Shown one piece after another: positions 1 to 8,566 of a DNA stretch of 8,566 nucleotides. A model generated the notes under the pieces. It searched no databases. It was given only the letters and a program-made list of their open reading frames with translations, and was not told the origin of the DNA. A program made the translations under genes and the position numbers. The stretch lies in assembly GCA_021777285.1 (NCBI GenBank), contig JAJYDR010000101.1:1-8566 (forward strand), given 5' to 3'. The stretch is from Actinomycetes bacterium (GTDB taxonomy: Bacteria > Actinomycetota > Acidimicrobiia > Acidimicrobiales > RAAP-2). Every line of letters begins with the position of its first letter. Position 1 is the stretch's first letter.

Positions 1-43
1 GGCTAGGGCCGGTTAAAGTGCGCACGTCACTAGGCCGTGTCCA

Positions 44-2646
<2,603 letters not shown>

Positions 2647-2650
<4 letters not shown>

Positions 2651-4329
2651 TCCTCGGCCTCGTCCCCAGATTCAGCAGCTTCGACAGCGTCGCGATCGGT
2701 GCCCGGTGCCCGGTACTTCGAACCCCCAGGCAGGTGCGAGGAAGGGATGGGTGAGTCGAGAGAGAGGATCGCTTCGCGCGGGTGGATGGTTGCCTCGATG
2801 TACTCGCGCTCGGCCTTCGTGAGCTTGAAGTACTCGTAGAGCGCCTCGTCGCTCCACGCCTGCTTCATGTCCAGTTGCGGGACGAAGAGGAACCTGTCAG
2901 GGCGGACGTGCTGTGTGGACTTCCGTTGAAGTACGAGGAAGCGGACGAACTTCGTCGTCAGGTAGTTGGCGTAGTTCTTGGCCTCATTCTTCGTTCCAAA
3001 GACCCCAGCCACAAGGTAGGTGAAGGTGCACGCCGAACCAGGAGCCAGAGCGATGGGTTCACCCAGCACGTAGGAGACCTCGCGGCCGTGCCCATCGCCA
3101 GCCAGAGGAATCAGTACCTTCCACTTCTTGACCCAGTCCGTGTTCTTCTCGATCTGGTCCGGTCGGATGTAGCCGACGTGGCTACCGAAGACCAGTGGAA
3201 TGGAGCCCTCGAACTCAACCGTCTTCGCACCGGCGAAGTTGGTGGTGATGCTTTGACCAAAGGCACCAGCGGCACTCACCCAGTCCTCGATCGACTTGCC
3301 GCGAGCCACCTTCTTGATGATCGACATCGCCTTGTTGTCGCGCACCAGCACGCCCTTGCCGAGTCGCAGGTCGCGCTCGGTCGTCGAGGTGATGACGCCA
3401 TCGATCCGCGTCGAGAACTCGCAGTCGCCGTCGTGATCGCGGTCCCACAAGAAGTAGTTGACCCCACCCTTGATCTCGACACCGGGGAAGCAGTCGAAGA
3501 GCTTGGGGTTGTCGACGATCTTCTGCAAGTGTCGATCGGCAATCATCCTCTCGCGGAATGCGTCGAGACCCATGCCTCCCGTGAACCATCTCGACGGGAT
3601 GATCATCGCGACGTACTTCGGTTGAAGTTCGATGGCCCTTTCTACGAAGTAGTGGTAGAGCGGCGTCGCCTGGGCACTCGTCGTGCCGGTCTGCACCTGG
3701 TAGGGCGGGTTGCCCACGATCACGTCGAACTTCATGTCTCTCATCTCCTCGGTCGGATACGCCCCGTGAATGAAGGCGTAGGCGTAGTTCTCTCGGGTCT
3801 CCCCGCGTTCCAGGCGCACCGGCGCACCACAGATGCGGCAAGGACCTGACGCCTTGCCTTCGCGATTGGTCGGGTAGTCGTGCTCGGCCTGCAAGAAGGG
3901 CAGGTTGCCGTCGGCGGTGTCGAAGTGGACTGCCGAGAAGTCGCTCGACGCATCACGAGAGACGTAGACCGACCGGCGCGTCATCTCGCCGTGCACCTGG
4001 GTGATGCCAACACCGAACAGCATGTTCTTCAAGATGTGCTCGGAGCGCTTCTGGGGGTCCGGCTCCCACTCGGCGAGTCCCTCCATCAAGCGGCGCGCGA
4101 CCTCGCGGAGGATCGAGCCGGACTTCGTGGCCGGGTCCAGCCACCGGTAGTCAGGGTTGCTCCACACGTCGGCGGGCAGCAAGTCAAGTAGTGCGCGTGC
4201 AAGCACCGGCGGGGTCGGGATGGCGTCCGACGACAGGGCTGCGATCACGTCCAAGATGTCGGGGATGTGGTGAGCGCGCGTGGACCCAATGCCCACCTTT
4301 GTCGTCTTTGTGTCAGCGGTCTTAGTCAT
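2647..4329 (-). CDS. Eco57I-type N6-adenine DNA methyltransferase
   Basis: Protein of 560 residues predicted to transfer a methyl group from SAM to adenine N6 in DNA, as the modification subunit of the restriction-modification-like operon. The SAM-binding motif I is the variant WLDPATKSGSILREVARRL (63-81), with KSG where most relatives have CGSG. The catalytic motif IV is clear: FDVIVGNPPYQ at 201-211. IIPSRWFTGG (243-252) and FPGVEIKGGVNYFLWDRD (281-298) are further conserved blocks that I recognise from Eco57I-like methylases. Residues 300-500 would hold target recognition. A CxxC knuckle (C164, C167) lies in the segment before NPPY, with no obvious second pair nearby. The C-terminal ~25 residues are acidic and probably disordered. 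The ATG overlaps the upstream gene stop by ATGA and is preceded by GAAGG with 7-base spacing. Another ATGA overlap leads into the helicase gene. The methyltransferase class is well supported; the target sequence is unknown. Confidence 0.94.
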
Positions 4330-5123
4330 CGTTTTGCCTTCGGTGCGCGCTTCGCAGGCGCGCCTTTCATTGGTTCAGCCACCAGTTCTGAGTAGTGAAC
4401 TGGCACCGCGTCTTGTACACGCTCTTGCCAGAAAAGGTTACGCGCATCTTGTGGAACAAGCGCGCAACTCCATACTCGTTGGAAGCGCCCACCGGGGAAG
4501 GGCCTCCACTCGCACAGCTCGATCTGATCAGCGTCGTTGAGTGAGTCGCCGAGCACGATGTTGTCGCCGATGATCATGGCCGCTGCGTTCAAGAAGCCGG
4601 TAGTGGGCTCGACTGTGTTGGCATCGCTCTGGTAGTAGCTCAACAGCACGTGTGCCACGCGTGCCCGAGCCTCGGTGACGTTCTCCATCGAAATGTCGAC
4701 TCCGTAGATGGAGGCGATGGCCCGCAAGAGGCGGTGCTCGTAGTGCTCTTGGGAGACACAGTCGGTCTTAGTCACTAACCGCAGCTTGCGGCGCAGGATC
4801 TCGACCAAGAAGTTGCCTGAGCCACAGGTCGGTTCAAGGAAGGTGATGTCAAGGCCAGTGAAGGCGTCGGGCACCAAGTCGAGCATGGCGTCAACTTCGC
4901 GCTGGTGAGTGAACACCTCGGCAAGCTCACGCACACGCTCACGCGAACGAACCTGGCCGAACTGCTCTTCGAGTGGCGCCAAGATAGCGGAGTCATCGAG
5001 GTCTATCGGCCTGTCGCTCTCATGCCATCGTGTTTCGCCACCCTCTTGGGCAACCCACCCCCCGTCGGGGTCCTGGTCGCTGTTGGCTTTCCAGGAGGTG
5101 TCCCACCACTTCGGCTTAGACAC
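4326..5123 (-). CDS. SAM-binding methyltransferase-like protein lacking NPPY (first operon gene)
   Basis: From the GTG at 5123 the protein has 265 residues. It carries an N6-methyltransferase front half: a motif X-like AEVFTHQREVDAMLDLV (68-84) and a canonical SAM motif I FLEPTCGSGNFLVEIL (95-110), then YGVDI (140-144) at the motif II position and IGDNIVLGDSL (185-195) near motif III. The expected motif IV, (N/D)PP(Y/F), is absent. In its place the chain reads ELCEWRPFPGGRFQRVW and soon ends. I recall homologues in comparable operons that also stop this way, so this may be a family trait and not a truncation. The tail (about 253-265) is basic and Ala/Pro/Lys/Arg-rich. It may supply SAM binding or structural support to the downstream NPPY methyltransferase (inference). 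GTG 5123 is chosen because GAAGGGGGG sits 5 bases upstream. An in-frame ATG at 5195 (289 residues) has no comparable ribosome-binding site, and the frame is open to 5315. The stop overlaps the next ATG. Confidence 0.88.
   Translation of the reverse strand: MSKPKWWDTSWKANSDQDPDGGWVAQEGGETRWHESDRPIDLDDSAILAPLEEQFGQVRSRERVRELAEVFTHQREVDAMLDLVPDAFTGLDITFLEPTCGSGNFLVEILRRKLRLVTKTDCVSQEHYEHRLLRAIASIYGVDISMENVTEARARVAHVLLSYYQSDANTVEPTTGFLNAAAMIIGDNIVLGDSLNDADQIELCEWRPFPGGRFQRVWSCALVPQDARNLFWQERVQDAVPVHYSELVAEPMKGAPAKRAPKAKR
4337..4341 (-). promoter_or_regulatory. Ribosome-binding site of the Eco57I-type methyltransferase
   Basis: GAAGG on the minus strand lies 7 bases before the ATG at 4329, inside the last codons of the upstream gene. 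Together with the ATGA overlap it supports this start and suggests translational coupling. Confidence 0.5.
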
Positions 5124-5418
5124 TCGTTCCCCCCTTCGTACTGGCGTCCCTCCGAGTCTCCCACTCGGCACGCGGCTGATCGTTCTCTTGGCCATGGAGC
5201 CAGTGTCGGCACGAACCTCACTTGGTCCGCCTAGGTGAGAACTACCCACGTGAGCGCCTTCTCGAAGAGCGAACGGTAACCACCGGCACCCGCATTGTTC
5301 CGGTTGCCAGGGCATTGCGGTCGCTTGCAGGGAGTCGACCCGGGTATCGGGTGTGGGCCGGTCGCACGTTCACCGCCCTGTCCATGTCGCGCGGCGGGCG
5401 CATGGGAGAGGTGCGCTG
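5124..5418. other. Intergenic region upstream of the restriction-modification-like operon
   Basis: These 295 bases lie between the stop of the 282-residue gene and the chosen GTG of the operon. They should contain the operon promoter and possibly an upstream terminator, but I see no convincing -10/-35 pair or hairpin with a T tract. An overlap of the complementary pentamers ACCGG and CCGGT around 5283-5305 is weak. If the ATG at 5195 or an even earlier in-frame start is used, the gap shrinks accordingly. Open frames crossing it on either strand have no recognisable protein features. Confidence 0.5.
5129..5137 (-). promoter_or_regulatory. Ribosome-binding site deciding the GTG start at 5123
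   Basis: On the minus strand the sequence reads GAAGGGGGG, then five bases, then GTG. This is the strongest Shine-Dalgarno-like element near the start of the first operon gene. It is the reason for preferring GTG 5123 over ATG 5195, whose upstream bases (CACTGGCTCC) lack a purine-rich motif. Confidence 0.55.
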
Positions 5419-6267
5419 CTATTCGAGGCGGGCGCGGCGCTTGCGGTGTCGGGTGGCGATCGTCGCGGTCAAGAGCCCGGGACCCGCCTGCGCCCAACGA
5501 CGGCTCGATGGGCCGAAAAGGCCCCGCGCCTCGGCGGGAAGCCGGAAGTCGGACCATCCGATCGCCATCAGTAGGTAGCACGCCGCCATGGTGTCCAAGA
5601 GGAGGGCGGAGACGTGTTCCAGCGCTTCGGGAGCCCAGATTGGACCAGTACTCTGCCACAGATCCACGTTGGTGCTGCCGGAGCGCGCATGTGCGAAGTC
5701 ACTCAGGTCCTTATAGAGAAGACCCAGTACGCCGGTTTTGTAGTTGTAGAGGTCGGGCCGACGTTGGCGGGAGTTGATGACGCGGAGACTGCTGGAGAAC
5801 TTGGGCTCTGTCGTACCAGCACGCCAGAGGTCGAAGCCGCTTCGGTTCTCGCTCACCCCCAGGGCGGCGGCTGTGGACATCACTTCGAGGGCGGTGCGTA
5901 GGCAGGCAGCGGCTTGTCGATACCACCCGTGCATCGAGCAGAAGATTGCTGCCTGGAACTCGTCACTCGCGTCGTAGGACGCACCCGCGACGTAGATCGA
6001 TAGACCCTCTTCCTCTGGCATCGCGAAGATCCAGGCGTTTCCCTGTTGGTGGAACATTTCGACGAGGGTCCCCTGGTAATCAGTGGTTCGCAAGAGCACG
6101 TCTGTCGGCAGATCGATCAGCCCTCGCCAGGGTTCCTCCGCCACTGGATCCGTTGGCGGTGGGCTGGGCCCGTCAGAGTGGGCGAAGAGATGATCAGCCA
6201 AGTAGGCGCGCTGCCTGCGGAAGTCACCATCGGGCAGTGGCCGGAAACGTTCGTCGCTGTGGTCCAT
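5419..6267 (-). CDS. Uncharacterised 282-residue, mainly helical cytoplasmic protein
   Basis: I do not recognise a named family. The N-terminal ~50 residues are polar and Pro/Asp-rich and likely disordered. Two later segments look like amphipathic helix cores: FCSMHGWYRQAAACLRTALE (109-128), and LLYKDLSDFAHAR (183-195) followed by a hydrophobic helix at about 219-238. A helix pair with an Arg-containing first helix and a 'LSxFxHxR' second element loosely recalls uncharacterised HEPN-like helical proteins, but there is no proven Rx4-6H motif, so this is only a suggestion. The C-terminus (about 255-282) is basic, ending RHRKRRARLE. There is no signal peptide or clear membrane span. The ATG at 6267 has a poor ribosome-binding site, but the start lies just 42 bases after the stop of the upstream gene, which fits cotranscription. 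Its proximity to the restriction-modification-like operon suggests an accessory or defence-related locus, which is inference. Confidence 0.78.
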   Translation of the reverse strand: MDHSDERFRPLPDGDFRRQRAYLADHLFAHSDGPSPPPTDPVAEEPWRGLIDLPTDVLLRTTDYQGTLVEMFHQQGNAWIFAMPEEEGLSIYVAGASYDASDEFQAAIFCSMHGWYRQAAACLRTALEVMSTAAALGVSENRSGFDLWRAGTTEPKFSSSLRVINSRQRRPDLYNYKTGVLGLLYKDLSDFAHARSGSTNVDLWQSTGPIWAPEALEHVSALLLDTMAACYLLMAIGWSDFRLPAEARGLFGPSSRRWAQAGPGLLTATIATRHRKRRARLE

Positions 6268-6309
6268 GGAGTTCTACTACCACGCCGCAGCACCTAGAGT
6301 AGGCCACAC

Positions 6310-6798
6310 TCAGCCCAGAGCGGAGTGCGTGAGTCGGTGAAGGTGTTCGCGCATTGCGCTGACGACGCGTGCGTTAGCTCTTTCGACGTGAGCCCAGCAA
6401 CGTGCGAGGCCATCTCCCCCAAAGCAGGCGGAATCTGTGCGCGCTGCCTTGTACTGCTCAACAACGGATACCCAGTGCTGGTAGGAGCCGGCAACGTCGT
6501 CGCTCATCCCGAGCAGAGCGAGGTGACGCCACACCTCTTCATAGGTGGCTCTGGCGCGATTCTCAGCTTCACGCTTGACAGGGTCATCATCGCCGGCCCT
6601 ATGCCGGCGGATCAGTTCGGCAGGGTTGGGACGCACGAGCACCTGGTATGCGTCCATAGCCTCCGAAAGCGAGGCGTAGTGAGGTTCCAAGTTTGTGGCG
6701 CGGGAACTTCTATGCGTCCGGGCTGACCAGTACGTCGAGAGAACGGCCGCGAGGATCGCCACCGCAACTCCAAACCATGCCGCCAGCAACGGGCTCAT
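6310..6798 (-). CDS. Uncharacterised 162-residue protein with one N-terminal membrane anchor
   Basis: Residues about 4-24 (LLAAWFGVAVAILAAVLSTYW) form a single hydrophobic span, followed by a positively charged stretch (RTHRSSR, 27-33). This predicts an N-out/C-in anchor with a cytoplasmic domain of about 130 residues. The soluble part is helical and charged (SLSEAMDAYQVL at 43-54, ENRARATYEEVWRHLALLG at 79-97, ANARVVSAMREHLHRL at 141-156) and contains two cysteines (C125, C134). No catalytic motif is visible and I cannot name the family. Small proteins of this plan are common beside accessory genes in actinomycetes. The ATG at 6798 has no strong ribosome-binding site. The stop is 42 bases before the next gene, with no terminator between, so the two probably share a transcript. 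Confidence 0.72.
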   Translation of the reverse strand: MSPLLAAWFGVAVAILAAVLSTYWSARTHRSSRATNLEPHYASLSEAMDAYQVLVRPNPAELIRRHRAGDDDPVKREAENRARATYEEVWRHLALLGMSDDVAGSYQHWVSVVEQYKAARTDSACFGGDGLARCWAHVERANARVVSAMREHLHRLTHSALG

Positions 6799-6959
6799 CG
6801 TCAGCGAATACCGATCTGACTGGTCACTTCCAGAACAGTCCGATTACTAGGGTTCCCGCCACTAGCTTCGAAGCATCAAAGGGTTGCCTCCCATCTACCA
6901 CCCGTCTGCGTGGCCGAGAGGGCCCTACCCCGCTGAGATGCATCGATCCAGGAGAGCAG
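6799..6959. other. Intergenic gap between the membrane protein gene and the small-gene block
   Basis: About 160 bases with no credible gene. An 8-base palindrome GATGCATC lies at 6937-6944, just downstream of the third small gene's stop. There is no hairpin with a T tract that would make a convincing terminator. The promoter for the 6798-5419 gene pair should be here, but I cannot point to it. Confidence 0.4.
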
Positions 6960-7323
6960 CTACCAGAGGTAGTCGGCCGGCGAGAGCGAGTCGCCGACGA
7001 GCGGAGCGTAAAGATGGCGGCCGACTTCGGCGTGGAGATCTACGGGAATCACGGTGCGCAGCAAGTCGAGCACGCCGCGGGCGTCGCGGGAGGCGTCGTC
7101 ATTCACCCAGAGGAATCCACGCCGAATGACGAGACGGTTCGAGGATGTACGAACTGAGACCCCGACCCAAGGCCTTCGTGACGTGCTTGGCACAAAGGGA
7201 GCGGTGAGCGCCATCTCATTCAGCAGCGTGGATTGCACAGCGGTGAGCTCCACGCGAGCAGAGACGAAGTTTGCGGTGGACCTCAGGCTGACGTACTCGG
7301 CGTCGGGTGGGGGAAGGCGTCAT
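6960..7323 (-). pseudogene. Small uncharacterised gene with an apparent one-base frameshift near its start
   Basis: The reading frame ending at 6960 is open back to about 7319 and reads as a plausible protein well before its first usable start, GTG 7253, which alone would give 97 residues. The segment upstream of that GTG (RLPPPDAEYVSLRSTANFVS) has no ATG, GTG or TTG. An ATG at 7323 lies 23 bases after the previous gene's stop but is in another frame. Removing one base from the five-base G run at 7309-7313 (C run on the coding strand) joins them as MTPSPPDAEYVSL..., giving about 120 residues. I therefore infer a frameshift, through mutation or sequencing error. The product is unrecognised. 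It has an Arg/Val-rich middle (VSVRTSSNRLVIRRGFLWV) and a helical segment DARGVLDLLRTVI. If no frameshift exists, the gene is simply 6960-7253 with a GTG start. Confidence 0.55.
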
Positions 7324-7346
7324 TCGGCGTGACGAGCCACGCTCGG

Positions 7347-7847
7347 TCAGCGGTGACAAACCCACCAATATCCGAGGAAGTCGGGGTACTCATCGCGGTC
7401 TGCGGATCGGGGATCAAGAATTCGCGCGCCCGACGCATCCACGTCCAGAGCCGCTTTGTCACCAGGCTTGTGCGACCAGCGGCCACTTCTATCGAGTCGG
7501 TAGAGGTGATAGTCGGTCGGGGGAACACGCAACGGCACGGTGTCCGGCCCGAAGGCGACCGCAACCAGGTGACCTTCTCCCCGGCACCACAATCGCCGCA
7601 CTGGGCTCCACAAGCTCCAACGTGGAACTTGTCGAAGACCCAACTTCCGGAGTCCTCGACGTATGTCTGCGGCGGTGTCAGCGGGCCGGATTCGAAGAGC
7701 AGGTGGATCGGTGAACTGGTTTGGCAGACGATTGATGGCGTAGTCGAGGCAGTTGCCCGAGAAGCAGGTGAAGGTTCCCGGATCGTGCCACTCGGAGGAA
7801 GGATCGAACTCTGGCGCCTAGCGAGTCACGTGGTCGGCCCACTTCAT
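7347..7847 (-). pseudogene. Uncharacterised NCxxYA / WSHKPG family gene interrupted by a TAG at codon 10
   Basis: The frame ending at 7347 is open for 156 codons up to a TAG at 7818-7820 and has no ATG, GTG or TTG before a late TTG at 7643. The ATG at 7847 is in the same frame, overlaps the upstream gene's stop as ATGA, and would give MKWADHVTR, then TAG, then APEFDPSSEWHDPGTF. This suggests a nonsense mutation in a gene of about 166 codons. Conserved-looking blocks in order are SGNCLDYAIN, CRGEGHLVAVAFG, PTDYHLYR, GRWSHKPGD and DPRSADRDEYPDF. I recall an uncharacterised bacterial family with the same order (NC-Y, HLVALV, DYHWYR, W[ST]HKPG, ADRG-Y-FC). The spacing of Cys and His residues could suit a cysteine hydrolase, but that is speculation. 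Alternatives are an upstream frameshift or an unusual start codon. It is sandwiched between two other small genes on the same strand. Confidence 0.6.
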
Positions 7848-8062
7848 GGTCCAAAGGTAGTTTCATCAAGGCAACTCCGAACCACTGCCCACCCATCTTG
7901 CGGTGCCAGCAGCCAGTGGCGCCGGAGCCTGTCGACCCCGTCGAAGACGCCGTCGCCCGCCGCGAGCTCAGGATCCCACGCCATGGCGGTGGCGACACTC
8001 CAGCGAGCGCCATACAACGTGACGATCCAATTCGCGTTGCGTGGTGCTGCAGGGTCGGGCAT
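7844..8062 (-). CDS. Uncharacterised 72-residue protein, first gene of the small-gene block
   Basis: Small acidic-to-neutral protein starting MPDPAAPRNANWIVTLYG and rich in tryptophan (W12, W22, W30 and two later). I do not recognise it. It has no signal peptide, membrane span or catalytic motif. The frame is open much further upstream (to 8422), but codons above 8062 lose the high third-position GC seen below it, and that stretch is antisense to a conserved RecB-like fragment. I therefore place the start at ATG 8062, although its ribosome-binding site is weak. The TGA at 7844 overlaps the ATG (7847) of the next, interrupted gene in an ATGA arrangement, the same coupling style as in the restriction-modification-like operon. 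Confidence 0.5.
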   Translation of the reverse strand: MPDPAAPRNANWIVTLYGARWSVATAMAWDPELAAGDGVFDGVDRLRRHWLLAPQDGWAVVRSCLDETTFGP

Positions 8063-8113
8063 ACTCAGTAACGTGACACCTCGTGCAACGGTATTTCCAT
8101 GGTCTGGCGCCCC

Positions 8114-8144
8114 GAAATGTGGCCATTTCTCGACAGGTTTCGAG
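8114..8144. repeat. Two adjacent short inverted repeats
   Basis: GAAATG (8114-8119) and CATTTC (8124-8129) form a perfect 6-bp stem with a 4-base loop. CTCGA (8129-8133) and TCGAG (8140-8144) form a 5-bp stem with a 6-base loop, sharing base 8129 with the first. They sit 50-80 bases upstream of the ATG at 8062 and could be operator half-sites. Neither is followed by a T tract. Confidence 0.4.
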
Positions 8145-8177
8145 GCAATGCCAACAAGTTTGGAATTGAGCACCGAG

Positions 8178-8187
8178 GGATATATCC
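8178..8187. repeat. 10-bp perfect palindrome GGATATATCC
   Basis: A perfect palindrome with an AT core in a GC-rich genome, upstream of the leftward small-gene block. It contains TATATC on both strands, so it could serve as a -10-like element or a regulator site, but no well-placed -35 element accompanies it. Confidence 0.4.
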
Positions 8188-8232
8188 GCCGTTTGAGGTC
8201 AGCCACCAGCGAGATTGATTCGTGCGTCGTAG

Positions 8233-8367
8233 CTCGCGCCCCTGTGCAACTGGTGCCACTTCCAGGACATCTGCCCGGCCTGGAACCCCGAGATCGAGGG
8301 GGTGGTGGCCGGCTACGAGGCTCCCGAGGTGCTGGTTTCGCGGCAGGTTTCGCGTCAGCACGTGTGA
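8233..8367 (+). pseudogene. 3' fragment of a RecB-family PD-(D/E)XK nuclease gene
   Basis: This plus-strand frame follows directly after a TAG at 8230-8232 and reads LAPLCNWCHFQDICPAWNPE, then a Gly/Val/Glu-rich tail to the TGA at 8365-8367. C-x2-C-x5-C followed by PAWNPE is the C-terminal cysteine cluster of AddB/Cas4/RecB-type nucleases, where three clustered cysteines and one distant N-terminal cysteine hold a 4Fe-4S cluster. I recall a similar ending in actinobacterial RecB-family exonucleases. There is no start codon and no nuclease core (no PD-(D/E)XK residues), so it cannot be functional alone. It is the only clearly plus-strand coding remnant, facing the other genes, and probably marks the edge of the accessory segment, where an insertion or deletion removed the rest of the gene. 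Confidence 0.72.
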
Positions 8368-8566
8368 AGCAGCCCTCGCGCGGGGGCCACGCCTTGTTGT
8401 CAGCCTGGTCTCCCACCAGCACGTTTGCACTTGCGCGGCGTGCAAAGGGTCATCTCGTCACGTTCTCTACGGCCCACCGAGTAGTTCCTGATCAGATGCT
8501 AGGTTGCGCGAATTGCGACTGGCTACGTCGTCGCCGGAATCAGTGTGATGGATCGACCGTGGTTGG
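8368..8566. other. Non-coding right end of the window
   Basis: About 200 bases with no convincing gene. A minus-strand frame open from the edge to a TAG at 8467 (33 codons) and an ATG at 8538 on the plus strand are both too short to judge. The segment holds one short inverted repeat. Confidence 0.4.
8424..8446. repeat. Inverted repeat downstream of the RecB-like fragment
   Basis: TTTGCAC (8424-8430) and GTGCAAA (8440-8446) form a perfect 7-bp stem around a 9-base GC-rich loop, 57 bases after the nuclease stop. It could be a weak terminator for the former nuclease gene or a protein-binding site. There is no T tract after it on the plus strand. Confidence 0.4.

Larger units (their letters stand above)
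8063..8232. other. AT-richer non-coding strip between the small-gene block and the RecB-like fragment
   Basis: About 170 bases whose base composition is noticeably less GC-rich than the flanking genes and which contain several short inverted repeats. This is the likely promoter region for the leftward small-gene block and lies directly beside the abrupt start of the nuclease fragment. I cannot assign a specific -10/-35 pair. Confidence 0.45.

Noticed and set aside
18..25. Palindrome GTGCGCAC just downstream of the helicase stop, considered as a terminator
   Set aside because: It has no loop and no T tract, and 8-base GC palindromes are common in high-GC DNA.
2782..3849. Plus-strand open frame of 355 codons opposite the Eco57I-type methyltransferase
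   Set aside because: Complement of a gene with clear NPPY and SAM motifs. The composition is typical of an antisense shadow.
5231..5659. Minus-strand open frame of 142 codons overlapping the end of the 282-residue gene
   Set aside because: Arg/Pro/Gly-rich, overlaps a better-supported frame for most of its length and has no recognisable features.
7678..8013. Minus-strand open frame of 111 codons overlapping both the 72-residue gene and the TAG-interrupted gene
   Set aside because: Ser/Arg-rich shadow frame. The alternative frame holds the conserved NCxxYA segment. It remains possible that its MKLPLDHEVGRP stretch is the true start joined by a frameshift, but a nonsense codon needs fewer assumptions.
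8063..8422. Upstream extension of the 72-residue gene to a 192-residue protein
   Set aside because: Third-position GC drops above 8062, the N-terminal part is Pro/Arg low-complexity, and it is antisense to the conserved RecB-like cysteine cluster.
8467..8566. Minus-strand frame open from the right edge to a TAG
   Set aside because: Only 33 codons with a polar, unremarkable sequence. A frame of this length is expected by chance.

Overview
The window looks like an accessory, probably horizontally acquired, segment of a high-GC actinomycete chromosome. The evidence is the GC-rich codon usage, the Ala/Arg/Asp/Val-rich proteins, and a fragment at the right end that resembles the C-terminus of actinobacterial RecB-type (PD-(D/E)XK, Fe-S) nucleases. 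A family such as Nocardioidaceae is a guess from memory, not something shown. Nearly every credible gene is on the minus strand, so transcription runs from right to left.

Positions 44-5123 (or 5195) hold the core of the window: a compact three-gene restriction-modification-like operon. Read 5' to 3' on the minus strand, it encodes (1) a small adenine-methyltransferase-like protein with a textbook SAM motif (EPTCGSGNF) but no NPPY catalytic motif, (2) an Eco57I-type N6-adenine methyltransferase with NPPY but an atypical SAM loop (DPATKSG), and (3) an 868-residue SF2 helicase/translocase with an N-terminal GIY-YIG-like (T5orf172-type) domain. Both junctions are 4-base ATGA overlaps, so the three proteins are probably translationally coupled and made together. 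I infer that the two methyltransferase proteins modify host DNA, perhaps as complementary parts of one enzyme, and that the GIY-YIG/helicase protein is the ATP-driven restriction component.

Positions 5124-5418 are a non-coding gap that should carry the operon promoter. Positions 5419-6798 carry two uncharacterised minus-strand genes: a 282-residue helical protein and a 162-residue protein with one N-terminal membrane segment. They lie 42 bases apart and are probably cotranscribed. 

Positions 6960-8062 carry three small, tightly spaced minus-strand genes. The first (72 residues) is intact. The second, which carries a recognisable NCxxYA / GHLVA / WSHKPG / ADRxxY conserved pattern, has an ATGA-overlap start followed by an in-frame TAG at codon 10. 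The third regains an ATG start only if one base is removed from a five-base homopolymer. This block is therefore either decaying or contains sequence errors.

Positions 8063-8232 are a relatively AT-rich non-coding strip with several short inverted repeats. At about 8233 the character changes. A plus-strand 3' fragment of a RecB-family nuclease gene (Cys cluster CNWC...C) starts abruptly after a stop codon. This looks like the scar or boundary of the accessory segment. The last ~200 bases contain a short inverted repeat and no convincing gene. No tRNA, rRNA, CRISPR array, transposase or integrase is visible.
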